Of a DNA stretch of 64,000 nt, positions 9,781 to 20,928 are shown in pieces. Both the position numbers and the translations under genes were made by a program. The notes beneath the pieces were generated by a model. It made no database searches and was not told where the DNA came from. It worked only from the letters and a program-made list of their open reading frames with translations. Every line of letters begins with the position of its first letter. The stretch's first letter is position 1. Where the stretch lies: positions 1 to 64,000 of the forward strand of contig NZ_JASJAV010000013.1 of assembly GCF_030066895.1 (NCBI RefSeq). Direction: 5' to 3'. This stretch comes from Breoghania sp. (GTDB lineage: Bacteria; Pseudomonadota; Alphaproteobacteria; Rhizobiales; Stappiaceae).

Positions 9781-10254
9781 TCAGTCTTTCCCTGTCGGCT
9801 GCGCTTTGATGGGAAGATGATTTGAGAGTTTCAGTCGCTTGAGAACGATCATCGTCTGGATCTGTTCGATGTAATTTTTGCCGATGAAGGCCCGGTTGAT
9901 CAAATCGTCGAAGTCGGTCAGGCGGGCGACCACGACCTTGGCGATAATGTTCCAGGAACCTGTGGTGCTGTAGATCTCCAGCACGTTGGGTTCCGCCTCC
10001 AGAACCCGCAGCAGGCGGTCGTTGTTCTCGATCGCATGGCTGTGGAAACGGATTTGCACGAAAGCCGTGACGTCGAAACCGAGCGCGGGGAAGGACAGCG
10101 AGGCCTTGTAGCCTTCGATGATTCCTGCCTTCTCGAGTGCCGTTCGCCGGCGCGAACATTGGGATGGCGACAGGCCGACTCGCTCGGCCTTGGTCGCACT
10201 GGCATTGTCCTGCAGGGTCTTCAGGTCGATGGCATCGATACAGGGATCTTGCAT
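9781..10254 (-). CDS. Lrp/AsnC-family transcriptional regulator
   Basis: N-terminal winged helix-turn-helix (ERVGLSPSQCSRRR) followed by an AsnC-type ligand-sensing domain with YSTTGSWNIIAKVV. ATG 10254 is chosen because it gives a family-like N-terminus; the frame remains open upstream to 10326. The first helices look a few residues short compared with typical Lrp proteins. These regulators sense amino acids, and the gene is convergent with ptb-buk, so it is a good candidate to control iorAB-ptb-buk in response to amino-acid supply. Target genes are inferred from position only. Confidence 0.82.
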   Translation of the reverse strand: MQDPCIDAIDLKTLQDNASATKAERVGLSPSQCSRRRTALEKAGIIEGYKASLSFPALGFDVTAFVQIRFHSHAIENNDRLLRVLEAEPNVLEIYSTTGSWNIIAKVVVARLTDFDDLINRAFIGKNYIEQIQTMIVLKRLKLSNHLPIKAQPTGKD

Positions 10255-10527
10255 GGGCAGGCTCACTACCTCCGTCTGGTGCAGGAAGTTGGCATTTTTG
10301 ACGCAGATTTTGCACCAAAAGCGCATACATGGTCGATAAGTAAAATTCAGTCAAAGACGCGTCGATTCGAAATTTTTCACATTAATTTTGGGGGGTATAA
10401 ATGAAAAAATTCCTATATATAAATTAATGTTATTATCGTTATGGCGTTTTAGTTTCTCGAAACAGTGGATCTTAGGAGGCGGTTGGAGTTGTGAACAACT
10501 TTAGAATGATTGATTAAATATCCTTGA
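10255..10527. other. AT-rich divergent regulatory region between the Lrp and LysR genes
   Basis: About 270 bp between two divergently transcribed regulators; its central 180 bp is very AT-rich, with long A/T runs. It should hold both promoters. No clean palindromic operator stands out. The N-terminal codons of the LysR gene may extend back into this stretch but are interrupted by stops at 10507 and 10525. Confidence 0.35.
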
Positions 10528-11481
10528 AAATTTTTTTCTGTATGTGACGAAGGGAGAATTGAGAAGGCTGCGCAGAAACAAAGTATTGTCCGTTCTGCTG
10601 TCAGAAAGCGAATTTCCGCCCTGGAAGACCTGTTGGGAACCAAGCTTCTGGAACGGCGGCAGCGTGGCATCGAGGTGACTCCGGCAGGTGAGGCCCTCAA
10701 GCAGGATGCCCGCGAAATCGTCAAGTCGACGGAAAAGATCTATGAGGATCTCAACCTCGTGGATACGGATCGGCCGCAGGGACGCGTCCGTGTGATCGCG
10801 GCAATGTCGATGCTGAATCGGCGCACGCTGGTTGATGTTCGTCGGTTCCTGAAGGAGTTCCCGCGCATCGACGTGAACCTCGCGGAAAAGATCGCGATGG
10901 AAGTGATCCGGTCGGTGGAGGGCGGCTATGTCGATGTCGGCATCTGCTGGCAGGGAAAGCAGACCCAAGGCCTCGATTGCATTCCTTACGAAATGGATCT
11001 GCACTGAGTGGTCATGCCGGCAACCCATCCGCTTGTCGATCGCGTCTCGCTGACCTTCGAGGAAGTGCTGGAGGAGGAGCTTATCGACATCGTTCCGGGA
11101 TGTCTGATGTCGCGCTGCCAGCACGCGCATGCGGCCGCGCTCGAAAAACCGATGAAGAGCCGGATCAACGTGATGAATTTCAACAGCGCCCTGAGCGCCG
11201 TGCAGGACGGACTTGGCATCACCATCATGCCTAGCGGGCTCCTCGATGGCTTCCGCTCCGATCTGGTGGTGGTCCCACTCACCGACCTGTGGGCGCGTCG
11301 CCGGATCGTGTTGTGCACGAAGAAGGGCGTGGAGCTGTCCGTTGCATCGCGGCGTTTCCTGCGGAATTTGTGCCCTGAAGGATATGATGCGGTCGCGCGC
11401 AGGGATGCGTCTGCGACGGTCGCGACACCGCTGGCGGTTGTGTCCTCTCGTGGCCGCAACATGCGCTATGAGACCTACTGA
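10528..11481 (+). pseudogene. LysR-type transcriptional regulator, N-terminus degraded, one TGA
   Basis: The helix-turn-helix region is readable from about 10528: SVCDEG, then a helix ending IVRSAVRKRISALEDLLGTKLLERRQRG, matching LysR proteins. No ATG precedes it; in-frame stops at 10507 and 10525 interrupt the first residues, so the start is lost or frameshifted near a run of seven Ts (10531-10537). A TGA at 11005-11007 falls in LHxVVMPATHPL, where Trp or Arg is expected. The substrate-binding domain is otherwise complete to TAC TGA at 11481. It precedes hypA by 11 bp on the same strand and may be co-transcribed with it. Confidence 0.72.
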
Positions 11482-11492
11482 CAGGGCGTTTC

Positions 11493-11901
11493 ATGCACGA
11501 GTTCTCGATTGCCGAGGGGCTGGTGACGGCTGTCGTGGATGAAGCGCGCCGCCAAGGCGCATCCGCTGTCACTTCGGTGACCGTGCGTGTTGGCCTGCTG
11601 CGCGGGATCGATCCGCGCCTGTTTTGCTCTCATTGCGGAAGGCGGACCGGCGGAAGGCGCGCAAATGGACGTTCGCTGCATGCCGATCGTAGCCCGCTGC
11701 CGGGCCTGCGGCCATGTCTGGCAGGCGCAGGGCTATCGTCTGACATGTCCTGCATGCGGCGAAGGGTGGGCCGAGGTGCAGCAAGGCGGCGAATTGCAGA
11801 TTGAGGGCTACGAGGCCGTTTTCGATGGACCCAGTCCCGATGAGCCCTGTCTCGATGGGGTATTGCTCTGCGATGAACCGCGCAACATCGAGGCGCGGTG
11901 A
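11493..11901 (+). pseudogene. hypA: HypA, hydrogenase nickel metallochaperone, frameshifted
   Basis: Nickel-binding accessory protein that works with HypB. It begins MHEFSIAEGLV; family members carry the nickel-binding His at position 2. The zinc-binding loop is CRACGHVW then CPACG. The frame shifts near 11620 between the two halves. Reconstructed length is about 135 residues, slightly longer than the usual 115 because of an acidic C-terminal tail. Its separation from hypB by the ior-ptb-buk genes suggests one functional block for hydrogenase maturation and electron-donor metabolism. Confidence 0.85.
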
Positions 11902-11932
11902 GGCCTCTTTCCCGGAGAAAACCTCGAGTGCG

Positions 11933-14062
11933 TTACCTGCCACCCCTGTCGGCCTGACCGCCCCGGATGAGCTTCGTGAAGATGTCCGAGGGCTTCTCGT
12001 CCTTCTTCGGATCGTTGAAGGCCAGCGGTTCCACCGTATCCTCTTCGACGGGCTTGGCGGTGGGAATGGACATGTCGTCCGCTGATGCAAGATCGATCGA
12101 CGTGTCGTCCTGTGCGGCCACCTCTTCTGGCTGAGCCTCGGGGGGGCCGGTTCGGTGCCGTCTGGTCCGGTCTTGCCCGGTCCGCCAGCATTTCCGGTCT
12201 GCGCGGCGGGAGCACGTCAAGCGAGCGCGCCGCATCGGCGGTCAGCAACGCGGGTCTGCACGCATCCGAAGTCGACACCTCGAACGCTTCGGCAGATGCC
12301 GAGCTCATTTCCCGCGTCAGCGAGCGGACGAAATGGACCTGATGCTGGAAATGCCGAAGCGGCTCGCCTTTCAGCATCCGACCGGCCCGCACCCGCGGCA
12401 TGCGCCGCGTGTCCACATAATGATAATCATCCAAGTGGATCAGAGGATGGCCATCGACAGAATGCGGAATGTGATGCGATTTCAGCCAGGATGAAGGAGC
12501 CTTCATCTCGTAATAGAGATGCGGATCGGTGGAATAGCCGGTGGACCCCACATAGCCGACCAGATCGACCTGATGAACCCTTTGCCCGACCTTCAGGTCG
12601 TCGGCATAGTCTGACAGGTGGGAATAGGTGGTCTCGAACCTCTCGTCGTGGCGGACCCGCACGTATTTGCCGTAACCGTCCTGCCAGCTGATAATCTCCA
12701 CGACCCCGTCACCGGCGGCGATTACGGGAGGCCCATCGGCGCAGGGTAATCGTTGCCGTTGTGAAAAAGCCGCCTGTGCAGCACCGGATGCATGCGCCAC
12801 CCGAAGGGGTCGCCGTTGCGGGTGTAATCCACCGCAGGCAGGCGCAGCAGGAACTTGGTCATGGACTCACCGTCCGGCGATAAGAAGTCGTGCTTCACGT
12901 CGCTCGCTTCGTACGCGTAGAAGCGATGATCATGCCCATCCGCATGGAAGTTCGCATAGATTAGTTCCGGTTTGGACCCACCCCCGAGAGCCTGCCGGTA
13001 GATGACGTCCGCATGGTTGTCCTCGCCCTTCTTGCAGCCATCGTTGATGTTGTCCTTCGTCGCCAGCATCTCCAGCTGCTTGAGCTCCGGTTTGGGAACG
13101 TCGGTTCGAAGTTCAAGCTTTTTCCAGGTGGCGGAAACGATCCCGTCCAGGCTGCGCGCGATCCGGTCATTGCTGTTCAAGACGGCCGGTGTGCGCCCCG
13201 ACTGCATGCGCAACCTCGCGATGAACCGCGGATTTGCTTGCTCGACGAATATGTCGTCCTGCGTCCTGAGATAGTAGTGGATCACCCCGTCGGGGTTCTC
13301 GCGCTCCAGAGCCTTCAGTTGCACGTAGCCGACATGGCCCGACTTCAGGAACAGGGAGACCTTGGTGTTCTCGTCCATGTGCGTGAAACTGGTCAGGCGG
13401 GCCAGCGCCTTGTGCTCCCGCTCCGATAACAGACCGTCCGGCAGCATCTCCAGCACCGATGTTCCCGGCTCTTTCGCGTAGATCCGGAATTCTTCAACCG
13501 GCCGGTTCGGAGTTCCCAGGGATGCGGAGCTCTCGTTGACCACCAGTTCCCTGACCTTCACCTGCCGGGAGAGGGGCGTCGCGCGGCTCTCGACTTTTGC
13601 GTTCACGAGCGAGCGGCCAAGCGCGACATCCGGTCCGCGAAACAACGGCAGAATGGGCTCAAGTTTGCCCTTCGGCCCCTTGTCGCGAAGGTTCAGCCGC
13701 ACAGCCTTGTAGGTGTAGGCGTTGGGCGTTCCGTCTGGCGTCTGTTCCAGAACAAGTTCGGAAAACGGCCGCCCGACCACGTCGCTCTGCCAGGCGACCG
13801 CATAGGAGCCCGCCCTTTTCATGGCCGGACGAAGCTCCGATTGCACAGGCGCGGTTCGCGCGGCAATCGTGTGCTCCTGATCGGACATCTCCAGAAGAGG
13901 TATCGAGATCAACCCGCCGAACAGAACGACAATGCAGGCTATACCGATGAAGAACCGTCGCGGCTTCGTCAGATATAACCGGTAAAGCGCAAATTTTTCC
14001 CTGACATTTGCGTTGTCTTCCTCGGTGATATGGACTGGTCTGCGCTTCCAGTTCAACTTCAT
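11933..14062 (-). pseudogene. M23-family membrane-anchored peptidoglycan endopeptidase, frameshifted
   Basis: Long protein with one N-terminal membrane helix (FFIGIACIVVLFGGLISI, near residue 40), a large extracytoplasmic middle region and a C-terminal M23 (LytM) domain. The metal site includes GWRMHPVLHRRLFHNGNDY (first His and Asp). The final motif reads PHLYYEM rather than the usual HLHYE, so one zinc ligand is Tyr. The frame shifts near 12735, inside the catalytic domain, and again near 12180 before an acidic C-terminal tail ending RGGQADRGGR. Such enzymes trim peptidoglycan cross-links. The His-to-Tyr change suggests either a catalytically dead LytM factor or a substitution error. Confidence 0.72.
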
Positions 14063-14607
14063 CTCGGGCCAGATCTTCAGATGTCAGGTGTTCAAATAAA
14101 AATGGGTTCAACGCATCCTGGCCTTGAACGTGCTTCCTCTGGAGAAGGGGGGAAGCCCGGCATGGTCGCGGTGACGGCGTGCAGAATCACACAGGATGAA
14201 CTGATAGGATGAATGTGGCGCTATTACATCTAACTTTATGATAAATATATGGAAAAAAACGGGCTCCACATCAGAATTCGTTCGCGGAAGCCGTAACGAG
14301 AGCATGGATTGTTCCGATGACGGCGGTCCGGGAAGAAGGTTTGGTTGGGTGAACGCGATGATGCTGCGGTGGGCTGAGTGACATCAATAGCCACGATGTC
14401 GCGCCTGACCGGGCGGCAGTGAAGGGCCCGTCATCGAGTTATCGATGTTGCGCTAGGGCCGGACCTTTCCTCTTGTCGGTGCGAGCAACGGAGCAGTCTC
14501 GAGGGCGACATGAGGCCCTTGCGGGGCGTGCGTCGGTGGCCCGCCCGATCACACCGGCTAAGCCCCTGGAACACTGGCCTGCATCTTTGCGGAAGCGGTC
14601 GCGTGTC
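14063..14607. other. Intergenic stretch without supported genes
   Basis: About 545 bp between the M23 peptidase start and the end of the sigma54 activator gene, both leftward. I see no conserved reading frame, RNA gene or clear terminator. The stretch at 14220-14260 is AT-rich and may hold the peptidase promoter. Confidence 0.3.
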
Positions 14608-16530
14608 TCAGTGGGTCATCTCGCTGCGCACCTTGCGCCAAACCGAGGTGCGGCCGATCTTCAATTGCTCCGCAATTGCGGACAGATCGTTGTTGTTGCG
14701 CACCAGCATTTCGCCGACGACCTTGCGCTCCACTTCCCGCACCAGATTCTTCAGTCCCCGGTTCATGTCGAGCAACAGGGTCACCACCTGCGGCTCGTCG
14801 CCGGCGGAGACCTGAAGCACCTGCTCCAGCAGTTCCGACCATTTCGAAGGCGCGCTCGGATTGTCGATGATGAGCGAAAGCCGCTCCAGGATGTTGGTGA
14901 GTTCGCGGATGTTGCCTGGCCAGTCGTAGGCGGTCAGGCCCGGCACGATGGTCGACATGATCTCCGGCGTCACCGTGACGTTGAACTGGGTCCGCAGCTT
15001 CTCGGCGATGAGCGCGATGTCTTCATTGCGTTCGCGCAAGGGAGGAACCTTCAGGTTCAGCACATTGAGCCAGTAGTAGAGATCGTCGCGGAAGGTTCCC
15101 TTCTGCACCTTTTGCAAGAGGTTCTTGCTGGTCGCGCTGATGATCCGGATATCGACCGAGATGATCCGGTTGCTTCCCACCCGCCGAACTTCGCGTTCCT
15201 GCAGCACGCGCAAGAGACGTGCCTGCAGCGGGAGAGGGATATCGCCGATCTCGTCCAGGAAGATCGTGCCCTGATGCGCCTGTTCGAAAAGGCCGGGTTT
15301 GCCTTCCTTTCCGGCGCCCGTGAAGGCGCCGCCCTCATAGCCGAAAAGCTCGCTTTCAAGCAGGGTATCTGGAATGGCGGCACAGTTAACGGCGACGAAC
15401 GGGCCTGTAGCACGACTGCTGGCCTGATGTACGCTCTGGGCGAACATCTCCTTGCCGGTTCCCGATTCCCCCCTCGATCACCACGGAAGCCGAGGCCCGG
15501 GCGTAGCGCCTCGCCAGATCCTTGCAGCGGTTCATCTGCTGGTTCCGCGAGAGGATGTCGTCGAAGCTGTATCGTGGAACTATCCCCTTGGCGCGCAACT
15601 GGTTGCGGATCAGTGCCTCGAGATGCTGAATGGTGGTGATGTCCTCGAAGGAATAGACCGTGCCGATCCGGTTCTCGTCCAGCATCACCGGCTTGTGCCG
15701 AATCGCGTAGGTGTTGCCCTGGATCTTCTTCAGGTAGCTCGGTTTCGTCTCCTTCGAGATGAAGGTCATGGCGATGCCGGGATCGCGGACGATGTCGCAT
15801 ACTTTCCGCCCGATGACGTCCGCTGCCCCCGTCTTGCAGATCTTGGCGGCCGCGCCGTTGTAGATGACGACCTTCTTCTCGTTGTCGGTGACGACGATGC
15901 CTTCGGAAATGGAGTCGAACGCCATTTTAAGTTGTGCGGCCTGTCGGCGCACCTTCACGGCGTGCAGGGCTTCGTGGGCGGAGCGAAAGATCGAATCCTC
16001 GTGGGGCGTGATCTTGACGCTCTTCAGGCCCGCCTGCTGGGCATAGGTGGAGGTGACGCCGCCGCCGAAACAGCAATCGACTCCCATCCTAGCGGCTTCC
16101 GCGATGAGGCCGGGAATTTCGTCCGTATCCCAGAAGAATACTGGAGAACCTGGCACTTGAAGATCTTCTCGATGATGTCGATGTCCGAGAATTTCTTGCG
16201 GTAGCAGAACACGGCGGCGGGATGGGACCGCGGGTCGGTATGGTAGAGCGCGCCGACAAGATCAAACGAGGTGATCGGGATGGCGATGACGGGGATGCTC
16301 ACGGCGCTGGCCGCATGCTCGGCGGTGCCGGGGCGGCACAATATGGCATCCAAGTCAGGCTCGATCTCGCGGACGAGATCGGGAATCTCAGAATATTCGG
16401 CAACGAAGGTGCTGGGGTGAACGCCGCAATCCTTGGCGATCGCTTCGAATGGTTTGCCGATATCATCCTGCGTCTGAATGAGCGCTATGTTGATCGCATT
16501 TCCGGCGGATTCCTGGCGGATTTTTTCCAT
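14608..16530 (-). pseudogene. Sigma54-dependent activator (PrpR_N-PAS-AAA+-Fis), frameshifted twice
   Basis: Domain order: an N-terminal PrpR-type sensor (to about residue 180), a PAS domain (MAFDSISEGIVVTDNEKKV), an AAA+ domain and a C-terminal Fis-type helix-turn-helix ([18 protein letters not shown]). The sigma54-contact loop GAFTGA is intact; Walker B is [12 protein letters not shown]. Frameshifts occur near 16140 and near 15465. The latter lies in a run of six Gs inside Walker A; with one fewer G the frame reads [14 protein letters not shown] 16530 has a GGAGGG ribosome site five bases upstream. The PrpR_N domain binds small ligands, so this is the likely regulator of the neighbouring leftward catabolic operon and its sigma54 promoter at 26694-26708. 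Confidence 0.85.
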
Positions 16531-16912
16531 TGAGCCCTCCAATCTTCGGACCCTGGTATCCCTTGAGAAGGCGTCAAGCGGTGCTGGCCGTTGGGAAGCA
16601 TTTCCGCGTGTCGACACATCCATACTCGCAGGTTGGCCGGTTGTTTCGGGTAGGGGCACGATATCCCGCCTGACGCAGTCGAGACAATGCGTCCTAAGCT
16701 CACGGGGCCGTTGAGCCTTGGGATCAGGCGCGTTGGTCGAGAGAAACGGATTTTGCCGCTAAGGCCGAAGCCGGACGACATCCGTCGCTGCGGGGCAGGG
16801 GCTATGGCTGGCATCCGCGATGGAAAGGGCGTTTGTCGGGCGGCAGATCGGTCTTCTTGAAAACCTATCGCCCGGGGGCCGTTCCACCGCGAAAGCCGTC
16901 TTGAGACGCTAC
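16531..16912. other. Intergenic stretch between regulator and catabolic operon
   Basis: About 380 bp without a supported gene between the sigma54 activator start and the end of the enolase-superfamily gene. It should contain the activator promoter. No conserved element was recognised. Confidence 0.3.
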
Positions 16913-17967
16913 TCAGATCGAAATGGCGTATTTCTCCACTTTCTCCCAGTCGGGTTTGACGCCCATGCCGGGCCCTCCGGGAAGCAGCATCTTTCCGTCC
17001 CTGATGACGAGCGGGGACTTCAACAAGTTGTCTCCGATATCGTCGACATAGTAGGAAAATTCGCAGGGCAGGCTGATCTGCTCGTACGCGCTCGCGAATT
17101 GCAGGCAGGCCGCGTTACCGAAATCGGTCTCTGCCTGCAGGCTCACCTGCACGGGAATGTTGGCGCATTCCGCCAGATGCACGATCTTCGTGGACAGGGT
17201 AAAGCCCGTCCTCGGGATCTTGATGTCCACTTCGCCGATCGCACCCAGCTGGATCTGGTGGTAGACGTCTGCGACCGTGAAGGTGCTCTCGTCGCTCAGG
17301 ATCGGAACCGAAACCCTGCTGGCGACATCCTTGCGGCCTTCGTTGTCCCAGGCGATCATCGGCTCTTCAAGACAGTCGATGACGCCTTCGAGCGCACTCA
17401 TCACCTTCAACGCGTCGATACGGCTGTAGGCCATGTCGGCGTCGATATAGAGCCGGGTACCTTCCGGGCTTGCGGCCCGCCCTTCACCTTGAACGCCCGG
17501 TATCCCTCATCGAGCTTTTCCTTCAGCTCGGCGATCATCTCGTCGCGCTCGCCGAAGCCGATCTGCCAGCACAGCACGACCTCCTTGCGGGCAGGACCGC
17601 CGAGCAGGCGCGCGACCGAAATGCCCAGCGAACGGGCGTTCAGGTCGTAGAGCGCCACGTCGATCGCCCCCTTGGCCGCGAGGTTCCAGGGCAGGAACTG
17701 GAATTTCTTCCAGATCCCTTCGAAATTGAAGGAGTCCTCGCCCACGACCATCGGCTTCAGGTACTTGGTCAGGGCGTAATATATGCCCTCCTGCGTTTCG
17801 CCGTAAATCATCGGCCGGGGGATTGCTTTCGAAACGCCGACCGAGCCGTCTTCGGCCGTGATCTTCACGATCAGATGCTCGGCCGCGGGCAGCGAGCCCA
17901 CTGCCCAGACAACCACGCGTTTGTTCGGGATCTTGAACGGGAAGACTTCCACATTGGTGATTTTTAT
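16913..17967 (-). pseudogene. Enolase-superfamily enzyme (muconate-cycloisomerase/mandelate-racemase type), start lost, frameshifted
   Basis: The N-terminal capping domain begins KITNVEVFPFKIPNKR. The barrel carries FKVKGG (the KxK base), DADMAYSR (first metal ligand), CLEEPM (second), SDES (third) and DIKIPRTG (second catalytic Lys), the pattern of the muconate lactonising enzyme subgroup. The expected ATG is ATA at 17967-17965, preceded by a perfect AAGGAGG ribosome site. A frameshift near 17465 splits the barrel. Length about 350 residues is normal. The substrate is not predictable; the CoA-linked neighbours suggest an aromatic or alicyclic acid pathway. Confidence 0.72.
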
Positions 17968-17992
17968 TCCAATTCCTCCTTGTTCCAGAGGT

Positions 17993-19286
17993 TCACAGGG
18001 CGTCCGCTTCGCTATGTCCGGCGGCCGGCGTTGCCGTCGCTTCCGCCCCGATTTCATGAGGTCCTTGCCCGCCGTTTCCGGCCCGAAGAAGATGATTGGG
18101 ATCATCAGCATGCCGAGCGCGGTCGAGACTAGGAGCGAGAGCGAGATGGAGGTGAATTTGGCGATGAAGCCGAGTAGGGTCGGCGTGATCACTGCCGTGA
18201 CTTTGCCGATGGCGACGGAGAATCCGAGGCCCACCGTGCGCACCTCATCCACGTAGATTTCGCTGGAATAGGTGATGTAGAGGACGGTGACGCCGACGCT
18301 GATGCCGATGAGACAGCCGATGCCGTACATGGCGACAACGCTGTGGTTGTGGCTGTAGAGCATGTAGTTCAGCAGTGCGACGGCCACGAGCCCGATGAGC
18401 ATGTAGCCGGCCAGGACGAGCCTGCGGCCGTAGACGTCCGGCAGACGGCCCGCCAGAAGGTATTCGAGCGTGCCGACCGCCCACGCAACGAGCGTGAAGT
18501 AGGACACATGCGCATTGTCCATCCCGAAATCGATGGAGAGCGCGCCGGGCAGCCAGACGACAATGCCGTAGGCATACATCACGCCGAAGCAGTGAAGTGC
18601 GGTCGAGATGAACGTGCTCTTGAGATATTTCGGGGTGAAGAGGGCGCGGTAGCCGGGGCCGTGATCTTTCTTGCCCGTGGCCTCGGTGGTGCGGTTGCGC
18701 TCCTCGTTCGTCTTCAGCCAGGTCGGGCTTTCCCGCAGCATGGTCATGACCGGGATCAGGGTCGCGAGATCGGGAATGACCAGGACGAAGTAGCAGGCGC
18801 GCCAACCGAGGTTGAACCAGCTCTCGAAGACCAGGAACACCAGTCCGGCGAGGAAGAAGCCGACCGGATAGCCGGACTGCATGATCCCCATCGCCCAACC
18901 GCGCTTCTTGGGCTCGACCACTTCCGAGACATAGGCTGCGCCGATCGGCCATTCGGCGCCGGTGCCGCAACCGGTAAAGAAGCGTCCGATCGCGGTGGTC
19001 GTCAGATTGCCCGCCATGCCGACGGCACAGGTGGCGACTGAGAACAGGCCCACGCAGGTGGCAATGCCGACCCTGCGTCCCTTCCGATCCGCCAAGATGG
19101 GCAGGATCAACGATCCAAGAACGGTGCCGACCAGGAAGACCGAGGCGATCGCGCCCATGGTCGTCAGGTCAAGGCCGAATTCGTCTTTGATCATCGGAAG
19201 CGTCAGCGAATAGATCGTACTGTCTGCTGCATCGATGACCCAAGCTACGAACACAAAGAACAGAACTTTTTTGCCATGTAGCTCAT
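17993..19286 (-). pseudogene. MFS transporter, sugar/aromatic-acid-carrier-like, frameshifted at both ends
   Basis: Twelve-helix carrier with the motif ADRKGRRVG after helix 2 and GRLPDVYGRR in the central loop. ATG 19286 follows a GGGAGGGAG ribosome site, but a run of six Ts (six As in the gene) at 19267-19272 puts the ATG one base out of frame with the body; seven As would restore it. A second shift in a run of four Gs near 18050 hides a family-like stop at 17995-17993. As a result the uncorrected frame runs into the next gene and looks like a 691-residue fusion. It probably imports the acid degraded by the adjacent enzymes. Confidence 0.75.
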
Positions 19287-19567
19287 TGTGCTCCCTCCCT
19301 AAAAGTAAATGGGATTTCCTTTCTGTTGCTTGCGCGCATCTCCAATTTGGGGTTGTAGGGATACGCTCGGCTGTCGCGGCGCTCGCGCCCCGGTCGGCCG
19401 TTGCTGCCCCGCCGTGATCGCCGGGGCTTTCTTGATGTTCGGATGGCTTGTGGCGGCCTGGGGTGGGCATGGCCGACGGCATGAGGTGTCACGTGACACC
19501 GTCATGTGTCATGCGGCCAGATGCATGGAGGGTTTGTGCCAGTCCCGACCGATCGCCTGTCCAGCCG

Positions 19568-20023
19568 TCACTGACGTCCCGGGAAAGGATCTCCTGCCCA
19601 GTCTTCGCTGAGCGGCGTGAGGAAGTAGAAGGTGATCTTGCGCGATACGAAGCGCCAGCGCCCGCCCACCCGTTTCATCACGTCGTCGTAGTGTCCGGCG
19701 GAGACGAACGACACGCCGTCGGTGGAGGACAGGTACTTCATGGAGATCCGCCCCGTGGCGTTGTCTCCGTCAAGTTCCACCGTTCCGTCGGTGCAAAAAT
19801 GCCAGAAATCCTCGGCTAGCTTGGGAACTCTCTGGCTGAAAAATTCATGGATGTTGTCGTAGCCCTTGACGGCTTCCAGTCCGTCGAACACGCCGTCCGG
19901 CGTGAAGAGCTGCACGAATTCGTCCCACTGACGACCGTTGAGAAGATGACAGTATGTGGCACGAAGCTGAGCGATCTCCAGTTGGTCTTCAACTAATTGC
20001 AGGCGTTCCTCGATTGACTTCAT
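19568..20023 (-). CDS. NTF2/SnoaL-like protein
   Basis: Intact 151-residue protein of the NTF2-like fold, containing QLRATYCHLLNGRQWDEF near the N-terminus and GHYDDVMKRVGGRWRFVSR near the C-terminus. This SnoaL-like arrangement with a His-rich pocket is seen in small dehydratases and isomerases such as BaiE-type bile-acid dehydratases. It lies in the leftward CoA-catabolic cluster between an MFS carrier and an alpha/beta hydrolase, so a dehydratase or isomerase role is plausible. The exact reaction is unknown. Confidence 0.78.
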   Translation of the reverse strand: MKSIEERLQLVEDQLEIAQLRATYCHLLNGRQWDEFVQLFTPDGVFDGLEAVKGYDNIHEFFSQRVPKLAEDFWHFCTDGTVELDGDNATGRISMKYLSSTDGVSFVSAGHYDDVMKRVGGRWRFVSRKITFYFLTPLSEDWAGDPFPGRQ

Positions 20024-20117
20024 TTTCTGAATTCCTCTTCCCTAAGTGCTTCGGATGCCGGGTCGGATGGATCTCCGACCCGACGCCGCAGCACTGCTGC
20101 CTGGTGGTTTCAATCCG

Positions 20118-20928
20118 TCACAGAGATGAAAGGAATTCGTTGAGGTGCTTGGCGACGACTTCCGGGTTCTCGACGGCGAGGAAGTGCCCGTAATCGGCGA
20201 CCGGCCGGTAGACGAGCTTTTCCGTGTTGGTCAATCGGGACATGGTGTCCTCGACCATCTTCTCCGTCACGATGGGATCGTCGACACCGTGGACGATGAG
20301 GACGGGGCAGGTGATCTTGCCCATCTGATCGCGCACGTCGAACCCGTTGTACTGGGTCAGGTCACCCTGCTTGGTGACACTGATCTCCTGGGCAACGCCC
20401 CACATGATGAAGTCGCGGGCTTCCTGCGGGCAGGCACGACCGATTAGGCATTCGGAGAACTCGACATGGGAATGCTGAGCGTTCACATAGGGGTGGTTGA
20501 GCAGTTCCAGGATGGACGCGCTGATTGTCGGCGTGTAGTCCGCGCCCTGCATCGACAGGATGGCGCCGACCGGATAGTTCTGCGCGATGTAGTAGACGAT
20601 GTTGTCGCCCATCGAGCAGCCGATGACCATCGGTTTTTGGACACCCAGGGCCTCGACGACAGCCCAGACGAAGTCGCCGTAGTCGCGGTAGGTGTTGAGC
20701 ACCTTGTTGCCGGGCAGCGGCCGGCTCTTGCCGTGAACGGGCATGTCGAAGGAGTACATCTTGTATTTGTCCTCCAGCAGCTCGAACAGGCCGTGATACT
20801 GACGGTTTTTCCCGTCCGGCGGTGTGAAGGCAGATGATGGTGTGCTTGCCGTCTGCGGGGCTGTCGTTCGTTTCGAAGTACGTCTTGATGCCCTTGACGG
20901 TCTTGTAGAAGCCGGTGACAGCTATCAC
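20118..20928 (-). pseudogene. Alpha/beta hydrolase, frameshifted
   Basis: Hydrolase fold with the nucleophile elbow GCSMGD (Ser), acid segment HGVDDPIV (Asp) and catalytic His in YGHFLAVENP. A frameshift near 20815 separates the N-terminal strand (TIICLHTAG, the oxyanion region) from the rest. Length about 268 residues fits C-C or ester hydrolases of ring-cleavage pathways. GTG 20928 overlaps the stop of the upstream small gene, implying translational coupling. Confidence 0.75.

Noticed and set aside
12260-12700. Rightward genes opposite the M23 peptidase
   Set aside because: Open frames here are antisense shadows of the peptidase; they have no family similarity and poor starts.
17407-19482. 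A single 691-residue MFS-enolase fusion protein
   Set aside because: The join arises from a frameshift in a G run near 18050 that hides the carrier's own stop (17995-17993) and from the lost ATG of the enolase gene. A ribosome site lies between the two.
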